Shown: positions 8,407-16,929 of the stretch, piece after piece
How positions within the stretch are numbered: position 1 is the stretch's first letter
Layout of the letters: each line of letters starts with the position of its first letter
Assembly: GCF_014851685.1 (NCBI RefSeq)
Contig: NZ_JACVAC010000019.1
Span: 20,352 to 84,351 of the forward strand
Direction: 5' to 3'
From: Pseudomonas sp. PDM05
GTDB lineage: Bacteria > Pseudomonadota > Gammaproteobacteria > Pseudomonadales > Pseudomonadaceae
DNA: 64,000 bases
The notes under the pieces: model-generated
The model's database searches: none
What the model saw: only the letters and a program-made list of their open reading frames with translations
What the model was told of the DNA's origin: nothing
Translations under genes and position numbers: made by a program

Positions 8407-10350
8407 CTAGTATTTGAACCGGCCCACCAACCCCTTGAGCTGCCCCGAAATATCCGTAAGCCGGCCTGAACCGGCCTGCGCCGAGTGGGCGAAGCCTTCA
8501 ACCAGTTGCGCATCGGCATGGATCTGCGCGATGTGCCGGTTGATCTCTTCGGCCACCTGGTGCTGTTCTTCGGCGGCGGTAGCGATCTGGGTGTTCTGGT
8601 CGCGGATCGAGTCCACCGAGCCCAGGATCTTGTCAAAGCTGTCGCGGGCCTGCTGGATGCGATCCACGCTGGTCTGCGAAACCAGCAGGCTGCCCTGCAT
8701 CTGCAAGGTGACTTCCTGTGTGCGCCGGGCGAGGTTGCCCAGCAGGCTGTCGATCTCGCCGGTGGAATCGGCGGTGCGGCGGGCGAGGGCGCGCACTTCG
8801 TCGGCCACCACCGCAAAGCCGCGACCTTGGTCGCCGGCGCGCGCGGCTTCGATGGCGGCGTTGAGCGCGAGCAGGTTGGTCTGTTCGGCAATCGAACGGA
8901 TGGTGTCGAGGATGGTGTTGATGTTCTGGCTGTCCTGCTCCAGCAACTGCATGGTCTGGGTCGACTTTTGCAGGTCTTCGCTGAGCTTGAGTACGCTGCC
9001 GGTGGCTTCGCCGATGTGTTGCTGGCCGTTATGTACGTCGCGGTAGCCCTCATCGGCACTGGTGGCGGCGGCGCTGCACGAGCGTGCGACTTCGTTGGAA
9101 GTGGCGACCATCTCGTTGAACGCGGTGCTGACCAGTTCCACGGCTTCGCGCTGGCGGCCGGCGGCCTGGTTCATGTTGTTGGCGACGTCGCTGGTGTCGG
9201 CGGCGGCGCTTTGCAGGTCGTTGGACGCACTGCCGATACGCTGCACCAACTGCGCAATCGCGCCGAGGAACTGGTTGAACCAGCCGGCCAGGGTCGCGGT
9301 TTCGTCCTTGCCTTGCACGCTGAGTTTACGCGTCAGGTCGCCTTCACCTTCGGCGATTTCCTGCAGGCCATCGGCCACGCCGCGGATCGGTCGCACGATC
9401 ATGCTGGCGAAACTCGCACCGACGAGGGCGAACACCACGGCCAGCGCGGCGGCGATGGCGGCGATCAGCCAGGTCAGGCTGGAGGCGCCGGCCATCACCT
9501 CGTCGCGCTTGATCAGGCCGATGAAGCGCCAGCCCAGGTCTTTGGAGCTGACCACGTTGACCATGTAAGGCACGCCGTCGATCTCGATCTGGGTCGCGCC
9601 GTCAGTGCGCTTGGCCAGTTCGGCGTATTGCGGGCCGAGGTCGGCCAAGGGCTTGAAGTTGTGCTTGGCATCGCTGGGGTCTACCAGCACGTTGCCGTTG
9701 CCTTCCACCAGCATCAGGTAACCGCTGTCGCCCAGTTTGATGTTGCGCACCAGTTCGGTGAGTTGCTTGAGCGACACGTCCAGGCCAACCACGCCGAGGA
9801 TGTTGCCGGTGGCGTCGGCAACGGTGTGCACGGTGCCGATCAGCACCACATCGTCCGGCGCCCAGTAGTACGCCCCGGTACGCACGGTAGTGCCCGGTGC
9901 GGCGATGGCGGCTTTATACCAAGGGCGCACGCGTGGGTCGTAGTTGTTCAGCTTGGTGTCGTCGGGGTAGCTGGCGTAACCGCCGTCGGCGAGGCCGAGG
10001 GACAGGTAGGCGGTGCTGGGGTGGCTTTTGGCGAACTGGTCGAAAATCGCCAGCAGCTCTTTATTCGTTTGGGTCAGGGGGATTTGCGCGGCGTCGGCAC
10101 CGGCGTAGCTCTTGAGGTCTTTGGCTGCGACAACGCGCGGGTCCTTGGCCACATATTCAACGTTCTGGCTGATGCCGTCGAAGAATTGCTTCATGCCATT
10201 GTCGATCTGGCGGATCTCGCGGCTACTGCTGTCGAGGAAGTTGGCCACGGCCGCATCCCGCAGGTTCAGTACCACCAGCACGGCCACCAGGATCACCGGC
10301 ACGCATGCGATGGTCGCAAACGCCCAGGTCAGCTTGTGTTTGATATTCAT
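8407..10350 (-). CDS. Methyl-accepting chemotaxis protein with dCache domain (amino-acid type)
   Basis: A 647-residue chemoreceptor: TM1 ~10-30, periplasmic dCache domain ~35-280, TM2 ~292-315, HAMP ~316-370, then the cytoplasmic signalling domain with the conserved hairpin tip EQTNLLALNAAIEAARAGD. The dCache domain carries Y137, R142, W144, Y145, a Tyr at 161/162 and D191, matching the spaced residues that bind the amino and carboxyl groups of amino acids in PctA-like receptors. ATG 10350 is preceded by GGGAG at good spacing; the frame upstream has no domain. It should steer swimming toward amino acids. No CheBR-tethering pentapeptide is seen at the C-terminus. Confidence 0.93.
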   Translation of the reverse strand: MNIKHKLTWAFATIACVPVILVAVLVVLNLRDAAVANFLDSSSREIRQIDNGMKQFFDGISQNVEYVAKDPRVVAAKDLKSYAGADAAQIPLTQTNKELLAIFDQFAKSHPSTAYLSLGLADGGYASYPDDTKLNNYDPRVRPWYKAAIAAPGTTVRTGAYYWAPDDVVLIGTVHTVADATGNILGVVGLDVSLKQLTELVRNIKLGDSGYLMLVEGNGNVLVDPSDAKHNFKPLADLGPQYAELAKRTDGATQIEIDGVPYMVNVVSSKDLGWRFIGLIKRDEVMAGASSLTWLIAAIAAALAVVFALVGASFASMIVRPIRGVADGLQEIAEGEGDLTRKLSVQGKDETATLAGWFNQFLGAIAQLVQRIGSASNDLQSAAADTSDVANNMNQAAGRQREAVELVSTAFNEMVATSNEVARSCSAAATSADEGYRDVHNGQQHIGEATGSVLKLSEDLQKSTQTMQLLEQDSQNINTILDTIRSIAEQTNLLALNAAIEAARAGDQGRGFAVVADEVRALARRTADSTGEIDSLLGNLARRTQEVTLQMQGSLLVSQTSVDRIQQARDSFDKILGSVDSIRDQNTQIATAAEEQHQVAEEINRHIAQIHADAQLVEGFAHSAQAGSGRLTDISGQLKGLVGRFKY

Positions 10351-10497
10351 GACATCTCCCGCAGGGTACTTATTAGAGTTGGCAAGGCGGAGAAAAGCAG
10401 CGAAGAGCGTCGCATGTGTTGTTTTTAGGGGGGATTGCCCATGCGTACCCCCCATATATCGACCAGCAGGGCACGCACTTTAGGCGTTGGGCAGCGT

Positions 10498-11388
10498 TTA
10501 GCCGATACGCTCGCCACCCAGTGCATCGCGCTGCATCGATTGCAGGTTTTTTTCAATGGTTTCGCAGATGGTGTCCATCTGGATCTGGTGTTCGCTGGAG
10601 TAGAACGGGCTTTGCAGGTCGGTGCCGATACGCTCGATGGCCAGCAGCATGAAGCCCACCACCGTGGAGGCCAGCGGAGTGAACCAGCCGAGGGATTCCA
10701 CCAGGCCCACCGGCACGATCAGGCAGAACAGTGAGATGAATAGGCGCGGGAAGTACACGTAGGGGTAGGGCAGTGGGGTGTTGGCGATGCGCTCCATGCC
10801 GCCCTGGGCGTTGGACAGGTCCACCAGGGTCGATTCCAGCCGCGCCAGGCGGATGCTGTCGAGGTGGCCGGCCTTGTACTCCCTGGCGAGCAACGTCGCC
10901 GAACCGGTAAGGATGTCGTTGGCAAAATTATTGGTGGCGCCGCTGCGGGCAAACTCATCGGCGGGGATAAACGCACGGACCTCGTCAGGGCACGGCTGGC
11001 CCTTGAGGTGCGCGGCCAGGCAATTCACATAGGCCACATGCCGACGCAGCAGGGTGGCCTTGACCGGGTTCACTTCGTCGTCCGCGTCATCCAGCAGCGT
11101 CAGCACCTGGCGCGCAAAGCTGCGCGAATTATTGACCATCGCCCCCCACAGCGTGCGCGCCTCCCACCAACGGTTATAGGCGCTGCTGTTGCGAAAACTG
11201 ATCAGCACCACCAGCGCCGAGCCGAGCAGGGTCAGGGGCATCAGCGGCAGGTTGATCTTGTAGGTGAGGAACAGCATGAAGTCCACGGTGACGGCGACGT
11301 CCCACAGCAACAGCCAGAACAGGGCCCAACCGACGTAGCCCATGGTTTTGATGATCAGGCGGTATTTCTTGATGATGGCGGCTTTCAA
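10498..11388 (-). CDS. Bestrophin-like membrane channel (UPF0187)
   Basis: A 296-residue protein of the bacterial bestrophin family (YneE-like), anion or cation channels of the inner membrane. Hydrophobic segments lie at residues ~18-40 and ~44-64 and again at ~205-245. The conserved SFRNSSAYNRWWEAR follows the second segment, and PYVYFPRL with the glycine-rich LVPVGLVESLGW occur later. The start is a TTG at 11388 with GAGG eight bases upstream; ATG at codon 16 is the alternative but would cut into the first membrane segment. It is a single gene, and the ion carried is unknown. Confidence 0.85.
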   Translation of the reverse strand: MKAAIIKKYRLIIKTMGYVGWALFWLLLWDVAVTVDFMLFLTYKINLPLMPLTLLGSALVVLISFRNSSAYNRWWEARTLWGAMVNNSRSFARQVLTLLDDADDEVNPVKATLLRRHVAYVNCLAAHLKGQPCPDEVRAFIPADEFARSGATNNFANDILTGSATLLAREYKAGHLDSIRLARLESTLVDLSNAQGGMERIANTPLPYPYVYFPRLFISLFCLIVPVGLVESLGWFTPLASTVVGFMLLAIERIGTDLQSPFYSSEHQIQMDTICETIEKNLQSMQRDALGGERIG

Positions 11389-11473
11389 ACGACGACCTCG
11401 CGACGAGCGGTGGGCAACAGTGCCTTAGCTCGGACGCGGGGTAGGGGGGAAAGGTTCGCTGCTGAAACGTTTC

Positions 11474-11785
11474 TTATTGCTGGGCGAGGATGCTGGCGAG
11501 CAAGCCCGGGAAGCGGGTTTCCAGCTCATCGCCGCGCAATGAGTTCATGTGCGTGGTCCCCACACTGCGCGTCTGCACCAGCCCGGCATCGCGCAACACA
11601 CGAAAGTGGTGGGACATGCTCGACTTGGGCCGCCCGCCATCCAGTTCGCCACAGCTGGCTTCGGCAACACCGGCCAGGCAACGCACGATTTCCAGGCGCA
11701 CCGGGTCGCTCAGCGCGTAGAGCACGCGTTCGAGGGTGAGGTCTTGGACAAGGGGGTGTTTGAAGGCTCGCATGAAATGAATCAT
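11474..11785 (-). CDS. ArsR-family winged-helix repressor
   Basis: A 103-residue helix-turn-helix protein: LSDPVRLEIVRCLAG, then KSSMSHHFRVLRDAGLVQ as the recognition helix region. Members are dimeric repressors that leave DNA when an effector binds. No classical metal-binding ELCVCDL motif is present, although one cysteine lies in ASCGELD, so the signal may be an electrophile instead. ATG 11785 is used; ATG 11773 is equally possible, as neither has a clear ribosome site. It is divergent from xenA, with a perfect palindrome between them, and most likely controls xenA and itself. Confidence 0.85.
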   Translation of the reverse strand: MIHFMRAFKHPLVQDLTLERVLYALSDPVRLEIVRCLAGVAEASCGELDGGRPKSSMSHHFRVLRDAGLVQTRSVGTTHMNSLRGDELETRFPGLLASILAQQ

Positions 11786-11809
11786 AACAGGGGGCTATCG
11801 CTGAATACT

Positions 11810-11833
11810 ATAGTTCGATTACCATCGAACTAT
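11810..11833. promoter_or_regulatory. Palindromic operator between arsR-type gene and xenA
   Basis: ATAGTTCGAT is followed after four bases by its exact complement ATCGAACTAT. Perfect ten-base arms in the 80-bp divergent promoter region make this the likely binding site of the ArsR-type repressor. Confidence 0.75.
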
Positions 11834-11865
11834 CGAATCAACCACCCCCTTGCTGGAGTCGTCCC

Positions 11866-12957
11866 ATGGCCGCCTTGTTCGAACCGTTCAAACTCAAAGA
11901 CGTCACCCTGCGCAACCGCATCGCCATCCCGCCGATGTGCCAGTACATGGCCGATGACGGCATCGTCAACGACTGGCACCACGTGCACCTGGCCAGCATG
12001 GCCCGTGGTGGGGCAGGGCTGGTGGTGGTCGAGGCCACCGCCGTGGCGCCGGAAGGCCGTATCACCCCGGGTTGCGCGGGGATCTGGAGCGATGCCCATG
12101 CGGCCGCGTTTGTGCCGATGGTCAAGGCGATCAAGGCTGCCGGCTCGGTGCCGGGCATCCAGATCGGCCACGCCGGGCGCAAGGCCAGTGCCAACCGCCC
12201 GTGGGAAGGCGATGACCATATGCCCGCTTCCGACGCCCGCGCATGGGAAACCATCGCGCCGTCGGCGATTGCCTTTGGTGCCAACCTGCCACAAGTGCCT
12301 CGCGCCATGACCCTGGACGACATCGCCCGCGTACGCCAGGACTTCGTCGACGCCGCCCGCCGTGCCCGCGACGCCGGTTTTGAATGGATCGAGTTGCACT
12401 TCGCCCACGGCTACCTGGGCCAGAGTTTCTTCTCCGAACACTCCAACCAGCGCACCGACGCCTACGGTGGCAGCTTTGACAACCGCAGCCGCTTCCTTCT
12501 GGAAACCCTGGCCGCCGTGCGCGAAGTCTGGCCGGAAAACCTGCCGCTGACCGCGCGTTTCGGTGTGCTCGAATACGACGGCCGTGACGAGCAGACCCTC
12601 ACCGAATCCATCGAACTGGCCCGTCGTTTCAAGGCCGGTGGCCTGGACCTGTTGAGCGTCAGCGTCGGCTTTACCATCCCGGACACCCATATCCCGTGGG
12701 GCCCGGCATTCATGGGCCCGATTGCCGAGCGCGTGCGCCGCGAAGCCGGTATCCCGGTGACTTCGGCGTGGGGGTTTGGCACGCCGCATCTGGCGGAAGA
12801 AGCCTTGCAGGCCGGGCATCTGGACCTGGTTTCGGTCGGCCGTGCCCATTTGGCTGATCCGCATTGGGCGTACTTTGCGGCCAAGGAACTGGGCGTGGAG
12901 AAGGCGTCGTGGACCTTGCCGGCGCCTTACGCGCATTGGTTGGAGCGCTATCGCTGA
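11866..12957 (+). CDS. xenA: Xenobiotic reductase A (OYE family, NADPH-dependent)
   Basis: A 363-residue old yellow enzyme of the YqjM-like class, close to Pseudomonas XenA. It binds FMN and reduces activated C=C bonds, quinones, nitrate esters and other electrophiles with NADPH. Visible are Cys25 in PPMCQYM (the redox-tuning cysteine of XenA), the His pair in ELHFAHGYL, and the FMN phosphate site with SVGRAHLADP near the C-terminus. It is preceded by a palindromic operator and a divergent ArsR-type repressor, suggesting induction by reactive substrates. A strong hairpin follows. Confidence 0.95.
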   Translation: MAALFEPFKLKDVTLRNRIAIPPMCQYMADDGIVNDWHHVHLASMARGGAGLVVVEATAVAPEGRITPGCAGIWSDAHAAAFVPMVKAIKAAGSVPGIQIGHAGRKASANRPWEGDDHMPASDARAWETIAPSAIAFGANLPQVPRAMTLDDIARVRQDFVDAARRARDAGFEWIELHFAHGYLGQSFFSEHSNQRTDAYGGSFDNRSRFLLETLAAVREVWPENLPLTARFGVLEYDGRDEQTLTESIELARRFKAGGLDLLSVSVGFTIPDTHIPWGPAFMGPIAERVRREAGIPVTSAWGFGTPHLAEEALQAGHLDLVSVGRAHLADPHWAYFAAKELGVEKASWTLPAPYAHWLERYR

Positions 12958-12988
12958 TTGGCGATAACGCCAAGGCTGGAAAAAATCC

Positions 12989-13022
12989 AACGGTGGGAGG
13001 GGGCTTGCTCCCTCCCACCGTT
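12989..13022. terminator. Hairpin terminator after xenA
   Basis: AACGGTGGGAGGG and its exact complement flank an eight-base loop. The stem resembles a REP half and lies 32 bp after the xenA stop; there is no long T-run. Confidence 0.65.
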
Positions 13023-13063
13023 GCTTCGCGTCAAGCCGATACAAAGTGGTTACCCGAAAAATA

Positions 13064-13082
13064 GTGAATGAGAACGCATATC
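13064..13082. promoter_or_regulatory. Fur-box-like site upstream of the TonB receptor
   Basis: The 19-bp stretch GTGAATGAGAACGCATATC matches the Fur consensus (GATAATGATAATCATTATC) at 12 of 19 positions, and it lies 88 bp before the receptor start. Iron repression is the expected control of such a gene. Confidence 0.5.
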
Positions 13083-13169
13083 AATTGATCTGCGGTTGGT
13101 ATAGCATCGCGCCGCGAAAATCTGGCAGCTATGCCGCTCCATTTGGCTCATTCACTAGGTTCATCATTC

Positions 13170-15305
13170 ATGCGTCGTACCCTGGTTTCCATTTGTGTGC
13201 TTCAGGCGTTTTCCCCCTTCACCTGGGCAGAAGTCGCCCCGACCGACAAAGCCAGCGTGGAGTTGCAAGCCACCTCCATCACCGGCACCGCGGACTACGA
13301 GACCGCCCAAGGCCCGGTCAAGGGATACCTCGCCACACGTTCCGCCAGTGCGACGCGCACCGACACCTCGATCCATGAAACCCCGCAATCCATCAGCGTA
13401 GTGACCAAGGATGCCGTCGAAGACATCGGCGCCACCCGCCTGCAAGACGCGCTGGACTACGCCGGCGGCGTCGGCCGTGCCAACAACTTCGGCGGCCAGG
13501 GCCTCACTACCTTCACTGTGCGCGGTTTCACCACCGGCGAGTTCTACCGCAACGGGTTCCCGATCAACCGTGGCTACCCGAACATGCCGGACGCCAACAC
13601 CATCGAACGCCTCGAAGTACTGCGCGGCCCGGCCACTATGCTGTACGGCCGTGGCGACCCAGGCGGCACCTTCAACGTGGTGTCCAAGCAACCACTGCCC
13701 GAGCGCACCGTGACCCTGGGCAGCCAACTGAACGACCAAGGCATGAAGCGCGGCACCCTCGACGCCTCCGGCCCGCTGGATGACGAAGGCCGCCTGGCCT
13801 ATCGCCTGAACGTGGTGGGCGAGGGCGGCGAGACCTTTCGTGATCATGTGGAAACCGAGCGCTACGGCGTGACGCCGGTGATCACCTGGCAGGCCAGCGA
13901 CGACACCAAGGTGATCTTCGAAGGCGACTTCATGCGCAACAACCACCCGCTGGACCGTGGCCTGACGCGCTTCGCCAATCAAAAAGGCACCGCGTCCCGC
14001 GATACGTTCTGGGGCGACAAGGATGTGGGCAAGCTGCACAACGACAACAGCATGGCGCAGTTGCGCTTTGAGCATCTGCTGAATGAGAACTGGACCTTGG
14101 GCGGTGGATTCCAGTGGTTGGATGGGACGTTGCAGGGCAATGCTATTGAGGCCAACGGTCCCGCCAGCCTGAACGCCGACGGTCGCACCCTGCAACGCAA
14201 CTTCAACTACCGCAAGCTGGAATGGACCGACAAAGACACCCAGCTCAACCTCACCGGGCATTTCTCCGCAGGCGGTTTCGAGCACACCTTGCTGACCGGT
14301 GTCGAATTTGAACACTACGACTACAAATCGATCATCCAGCGCTCCAGTGCGGCGGCTGGCACTTACCCCATCGACATCTTCGATCCGGTCTACGGCCAGG
14401 CACGTCCGCCGCTCACCCGCACACCGACCCATGACAAGGAAAACCTCAAGACTTACGCCGCATTCGTGCAGGACCAGGTTGCGCTCACCGAGCGCCTGAA
14501 AGTGCTGGCCGGCGCGCGTTTCGAGCGCTTCGAACATGACTACGAAAGCTATGTGAGCGGTGTCAAACCCTGGAGCGCCGCGGACAACGCGGTCACTCCG
14601 CGCGTGGGTGTGACCTACGACCTCACCGACACCGTAGCGGTCTACGCCGACGCTGCGCGTTCGTTCAAGCCAAACACCGGCGCGGCCCGCGTCGGTGGCG
14701 GGTTCGAGCCGGAGAAGGGCAAGTCCTATGAGATGGGCGTGAAGTGGGAAGCACTGGATCGCCAGCTGAGCGTCGATGCCGCGATCTATCAGATCGAGAA
14801 GAAAAACGTCCTCGCCACCGACCCGGTGGATTCGGCCTTCAGCGTTGCCGCAGGCCAGGTGCGCAGCCGTGGTTTCGATCTCAACGTGGCGGGCAACCTT
14901 ACGCCGCAATGGCGGGTCATCGGCGGCTATGCCTATGTAGACGCCGAAGTCACCAAGGACACCACGCTCCGCTCCGGCACCCGCCTGATGAACATCCCGC
15001 GCAACAGCTTCAGCCTGCTCAACGTGTACGAGTTCCAGGACGGCACGCTGAAGGGCCTTGGCCTGGGTGCAGGTGCCAAATACGTGGATGAGCGCGCAGG
15101 CCAGACGGCAAACACCTCGTTCGCCATGGATGCCTACACCGTCGTCGACCTGCTTGGCTACTACAAGGTCAACGACAAAGTACGCCTGAACCTCGACGTG
15201 AAAAACCTGTTCAATCGCGAGTTTGAAGAAGGTGCGTTCGGTAATATCTACGCCTACCCCGGTGCTCCCCGCACCGTCCAGGTCGGCATCGCCTACACCC
15301 TGTAA
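13170..15305 (+). CDS. TonB-dependent siderophore receptor
   Basis: A 711-residue outer-membrane receptor that imports a ferric siderophore using TonB energy. A signal peptide occupies residues ~1-20 (cut after TWA). The plug domain runs from ~65 to ~180, with TPQSISVVTKDAVEDIGATRLQDAL and the conserved LRGPATMLYGRGDPGG. The beta-barrel ends in a terminal aromatic-rich strand (TVQVGIAYTL). There is no N-terminal signalling (STN) domain, so it does not itself talk to a FecI/FecR pair. ATG 13170 is preferred because it starts the signal peptide directly. The pattern resembles ferrichrome- or hydroxamate-type receptors, but the ligand cannot be read from sequence. Confidence 0.92.
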   Translation: MRRTLVSICVLQAFSPFTWAEVAPTDKASVELQATSITGTADYETAQGPVKGYLATRSASATRTDTSIHETPQSISVVTKDAVEDIGATRLQDALDYAGGVGRANNFGGQGLTTFTVRGFTTGEFYRNGFPINRGYPNMPDANTIERLEVLRGPATMLYGRGDPGGTFNVVSKQPLPERTVTLGSQLNDQGMKRGTLDASGPLDDEGRLAYRLNVVGEGGETFRDHVETERYGVTPVITWQASDDTKVIFEGDFMRNNHPLDRGLTRFANQKGTASRDTFWGDKDVGKLHNDNSMAQLRFEHLLNENWTLGGGFQWLDGTLQGNAIEANGPASLNADGRTLQRNFNYRKLEWTDKDTQLNLTGHFSAGGFEHTLLTGVEFEHYDYKSIIQRSSAAAGTYPIDIFDPVYGQARPPLTRTPTHDKENLKTYAAFVQDQVALTERLKVLAGARFERFEHDYESYVSGVKPWSAADNAVTPRVGVTYDLTDTVAVYADAARSFKPNTGAARVGGGFEPEKGKSYEMGVKWEALDRQLSVDAAIYQIEKKNVLATDPVDSAFSVAAGQVRSRGFDLNVAGNLTPQWRVIGGYAYVDAEVTKDTTLRSGTRLMNIPRNSFSLLNVYEFQDGTLKGLGLGAGAKYVDERAGQTANTSFAMDAYTVVDLLGYYKVNDKVRLNLDVKNLFNREFEEGAFGNIYAYPGAPRTVQVGIAYTL

Positions 15306-15312
15306 AACCCCG

Positions 15313-15340
15313 CGCGGCTTGCAGCCAATTGCAAGCCGCG
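15313..15340. terminator. Hairpin terminator after the TonB receptor
   Basis: CGCGGCTTGCA pairs perfectly with TGCAAGCCGCG across a six-base loop, eight bases after the stop codon. Confidence 0.7.
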
Positions 15341-15403
15341 TCACACCCCTGACAAATCCCCGCCGATAAGCATTTACGTCCACCCCCATTCGATGAGAAA
15401 AGC

Positions 15404-15429
15404 ATGTCCATTTTCCCGGATATGGACAT
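15404..15429 (+). promoter_or_regulatory. Inverted repeat covering the ribosome site of the next gene
   Basis: ATGTCCAT pairs with ATGGACAT across ten bases. The right arm contains the GGA that serves as ribosome site for the ATG at 15433, so the folded RNA would hide it. It could equally be a DNA operator. Confidence 0.4.
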
Positions 15430-15432
15430 CTC

Positions 15433-16803
15433 ATGCCTCGTTCAACCCTGATAGCCCGTGTGCTTTTCACGCTGGTGGTCGTCCTGGCGCTCTGGTATTG
15501 CTGGATTCTCATCAGCGCCACCCAGCAAATCGGCGGCGCCAGCCCCGCTCAACAGACCCTCGGCACCTTGCCCGGCGTGCGACCACGGGCGGTCGCCAAG
15601 GACTGCACCGGGGTGGTGGTGACCGCCCAGGGCACGTGGCTGGTGGGGCGCGTGGAAAATGAATATGAACAGTTGGCGCCGTCGGCCGAGCGCATCGACC
15701 TGAATGGGTTGGTTGCCGGCAAACCACGGGACACGTCCCAAACCAGCGTTATCGCGCGCCTGGATGCCGACGGCGTGTTCAAGCCGGTAGCGCAGGTCAG
15801 TGGTACGGCGTGCCTGGTGACGAGTGCAGACGGTGCAAGGGTTGTGCTGTTGACGGACATTTATCGGGCCGACGATGGGGGCGCCCAGAACGTGGTGTTT
15901 CGCAGCGATGACCAGGGCAAAAGCTGGGCGTGGCTGCGCGACGGGTTTTTCCCTGACGTGAGCGGTGCGGCCACCACGATCACGCCGTACTTCTACGGCA
16001 AGGACGAGGTCTGGGCCTGGCGCTGGGCCGACGACATCGAGCCGCTGTCCGGGGTGTTTTACTCCGCCGATGGCGGTGCCCACAGCACGCCGATCACGGT
16101 GACAGAGCCGCTGGCAGTGACCGCCGACTACGTGCGCAGCCAGCACCCGGACATCCAGGAGTGGCGCGACTCGGTCGACCAACTCACCCACGTCCTGCAA
16201 GTCAGCCCGCAGCGTGCGTTTATCTGGGTGTCCCAGCGTTATTGGGCCAGCCATCCCGATGGCAAGAGCGATAACCTGGCGTTCAGCGTCACCACCCGTG
16301 TGCAGGTGCAACGCGTGGCTGGGCAGTGGCAAGTGGAGAGCCTGCAGCGGGACAACGGCCTGTATATCTCCGAACTGGCCGACAACGGCGCCGGTCGTGT
16401 GATCGGGCTGATCGACCAGGGCTCCGGCGGTCGCACGCTGGTCGCCGAGCTGGACACGGGCAGCCTGGCCTGGAAACCCCTGGGCGAGCTACCCAACGTG
16501 TTCTCCCCACTGCCCGCCAAGACCCAGGCGTTCGGGCTGTGGGTAGGACGTAACAGCCTGCTGGTCAACACCTACAGCGGCCACCGTCCGCCGCGTTGGC
16601 TGTATTGGTGGGGTGAGGCGAACATCTCGGCCGACGCGGTGTTCTATTCCCAGGACTGGGGCCAGTCCTGGAAACGCCTGGCGTTGGACGGCTACATGGG
16701 CGTGCGCGGGTTTGAGGGGAAAAGCGACCGGGTGATCTGGAGCCAGCAGGATTACGGCGCCGACACCGTCCTCAACACCTACCGCTTGCACCAAACCCCG
16801 TAG
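15433..16803 (+). CDS. Membrane-anchored BNR/sialidase-like repeat protein of unknown function
   Basis: A 456-residue protein with one N-terminal membrane segment (residues ~8-28) and a large, probably periplasmic domain. Three Asp-box-like motifs are visible: RSDDQGKSWAW (~157), YSADGGAHS (~210) and YSQDWGQSWKR (~405). They indicate a beta-propeller of the BNR/sialidase type, but no catalytic sialidase residues are recognised. It follows the TonB receptor by 127 bp, with a terminator between them. Its stop codon TAG is the second to fourth base of the REP element that follows. I do not know its function; a propeller binding a polysaccharide or protein is a guess. Confidence 0.75.
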   Translation: MPRSTLIARVLFTLVVVLALWYCWILISATQQIGGASPAQQTLGTLPGVRPRAVAKDCTGVVVTAQGTWLVGRVENEYEQLAPSAERIDLNGLVAGKPRDTSQTSVIARLDADGVFKPVAQVSGTACLVTSADGARVVLLTDIYRADDGGAQNVVFRSDDQGKSWAWLRDGFFPDVSGAATTITPYFYGKDEVWAWRWADDIEPLSGVFYSADGGAHSTPITVTEPLAVTADYVRSQHPDIQEWRDSVDQLTHVLQVSPQRAFIWVSQRYWASHPDGKSDNLAFSVTTRVQVQRVAGQWQVESLQRDNGLYISELADNGAGRVIGLIDQGSGGRTLVAELDTGSLAWKPLGELPNVFSPLPAKTQAFGLWVGRNSLLVNTYSGHRPPRWLYWWGEANISADAVFYSQDWGQSWKRLALDGYMGVRGFEGKSDRVIWSQQDYGADTVLNTYRLHQTP

Positions 16804-16929
16804 TGAGCGGGCTTGCCCGCGCCGGGTGGCGAAGCCGCCCCAAATCCAGCCCCCCCGGTTTTTCTGAAACACCGCGGCGCACCGTTTGGGGCGGCTTCGC
16901 CACCCAGCGCGGGCAAGCCCGCTCACTAC
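16800..16929. repeat. REP pair (family B) whose arms end both flanking genes
   Basis: Inverted copies of GTAGTGAGCGGGCTTGCCCG frame GGCGAAGCCGCCCC arms. The TAG of the left copy is the stop of the BNR-repeat gene, and the TAG of the right copy, read on the minus strand, is the stop of the GntR gene. Confidence 0.88.

Noticed and set aside
8485..10428. A 647-codon plus-strand frame opposite the chemoreceptor
   Set aside because: It is a shadow of the chemoreceptor's codon bias, with no recognisable domain.
13164..15521. A long open frame (785 codons) on the minus strand opposite the TonB receptor
   Set aside because: It mirrors the receptor gene, has no domain or ribosome site and a composition typical of the complement of a GC-rich gene; the plus-strand protein is unmistakable.
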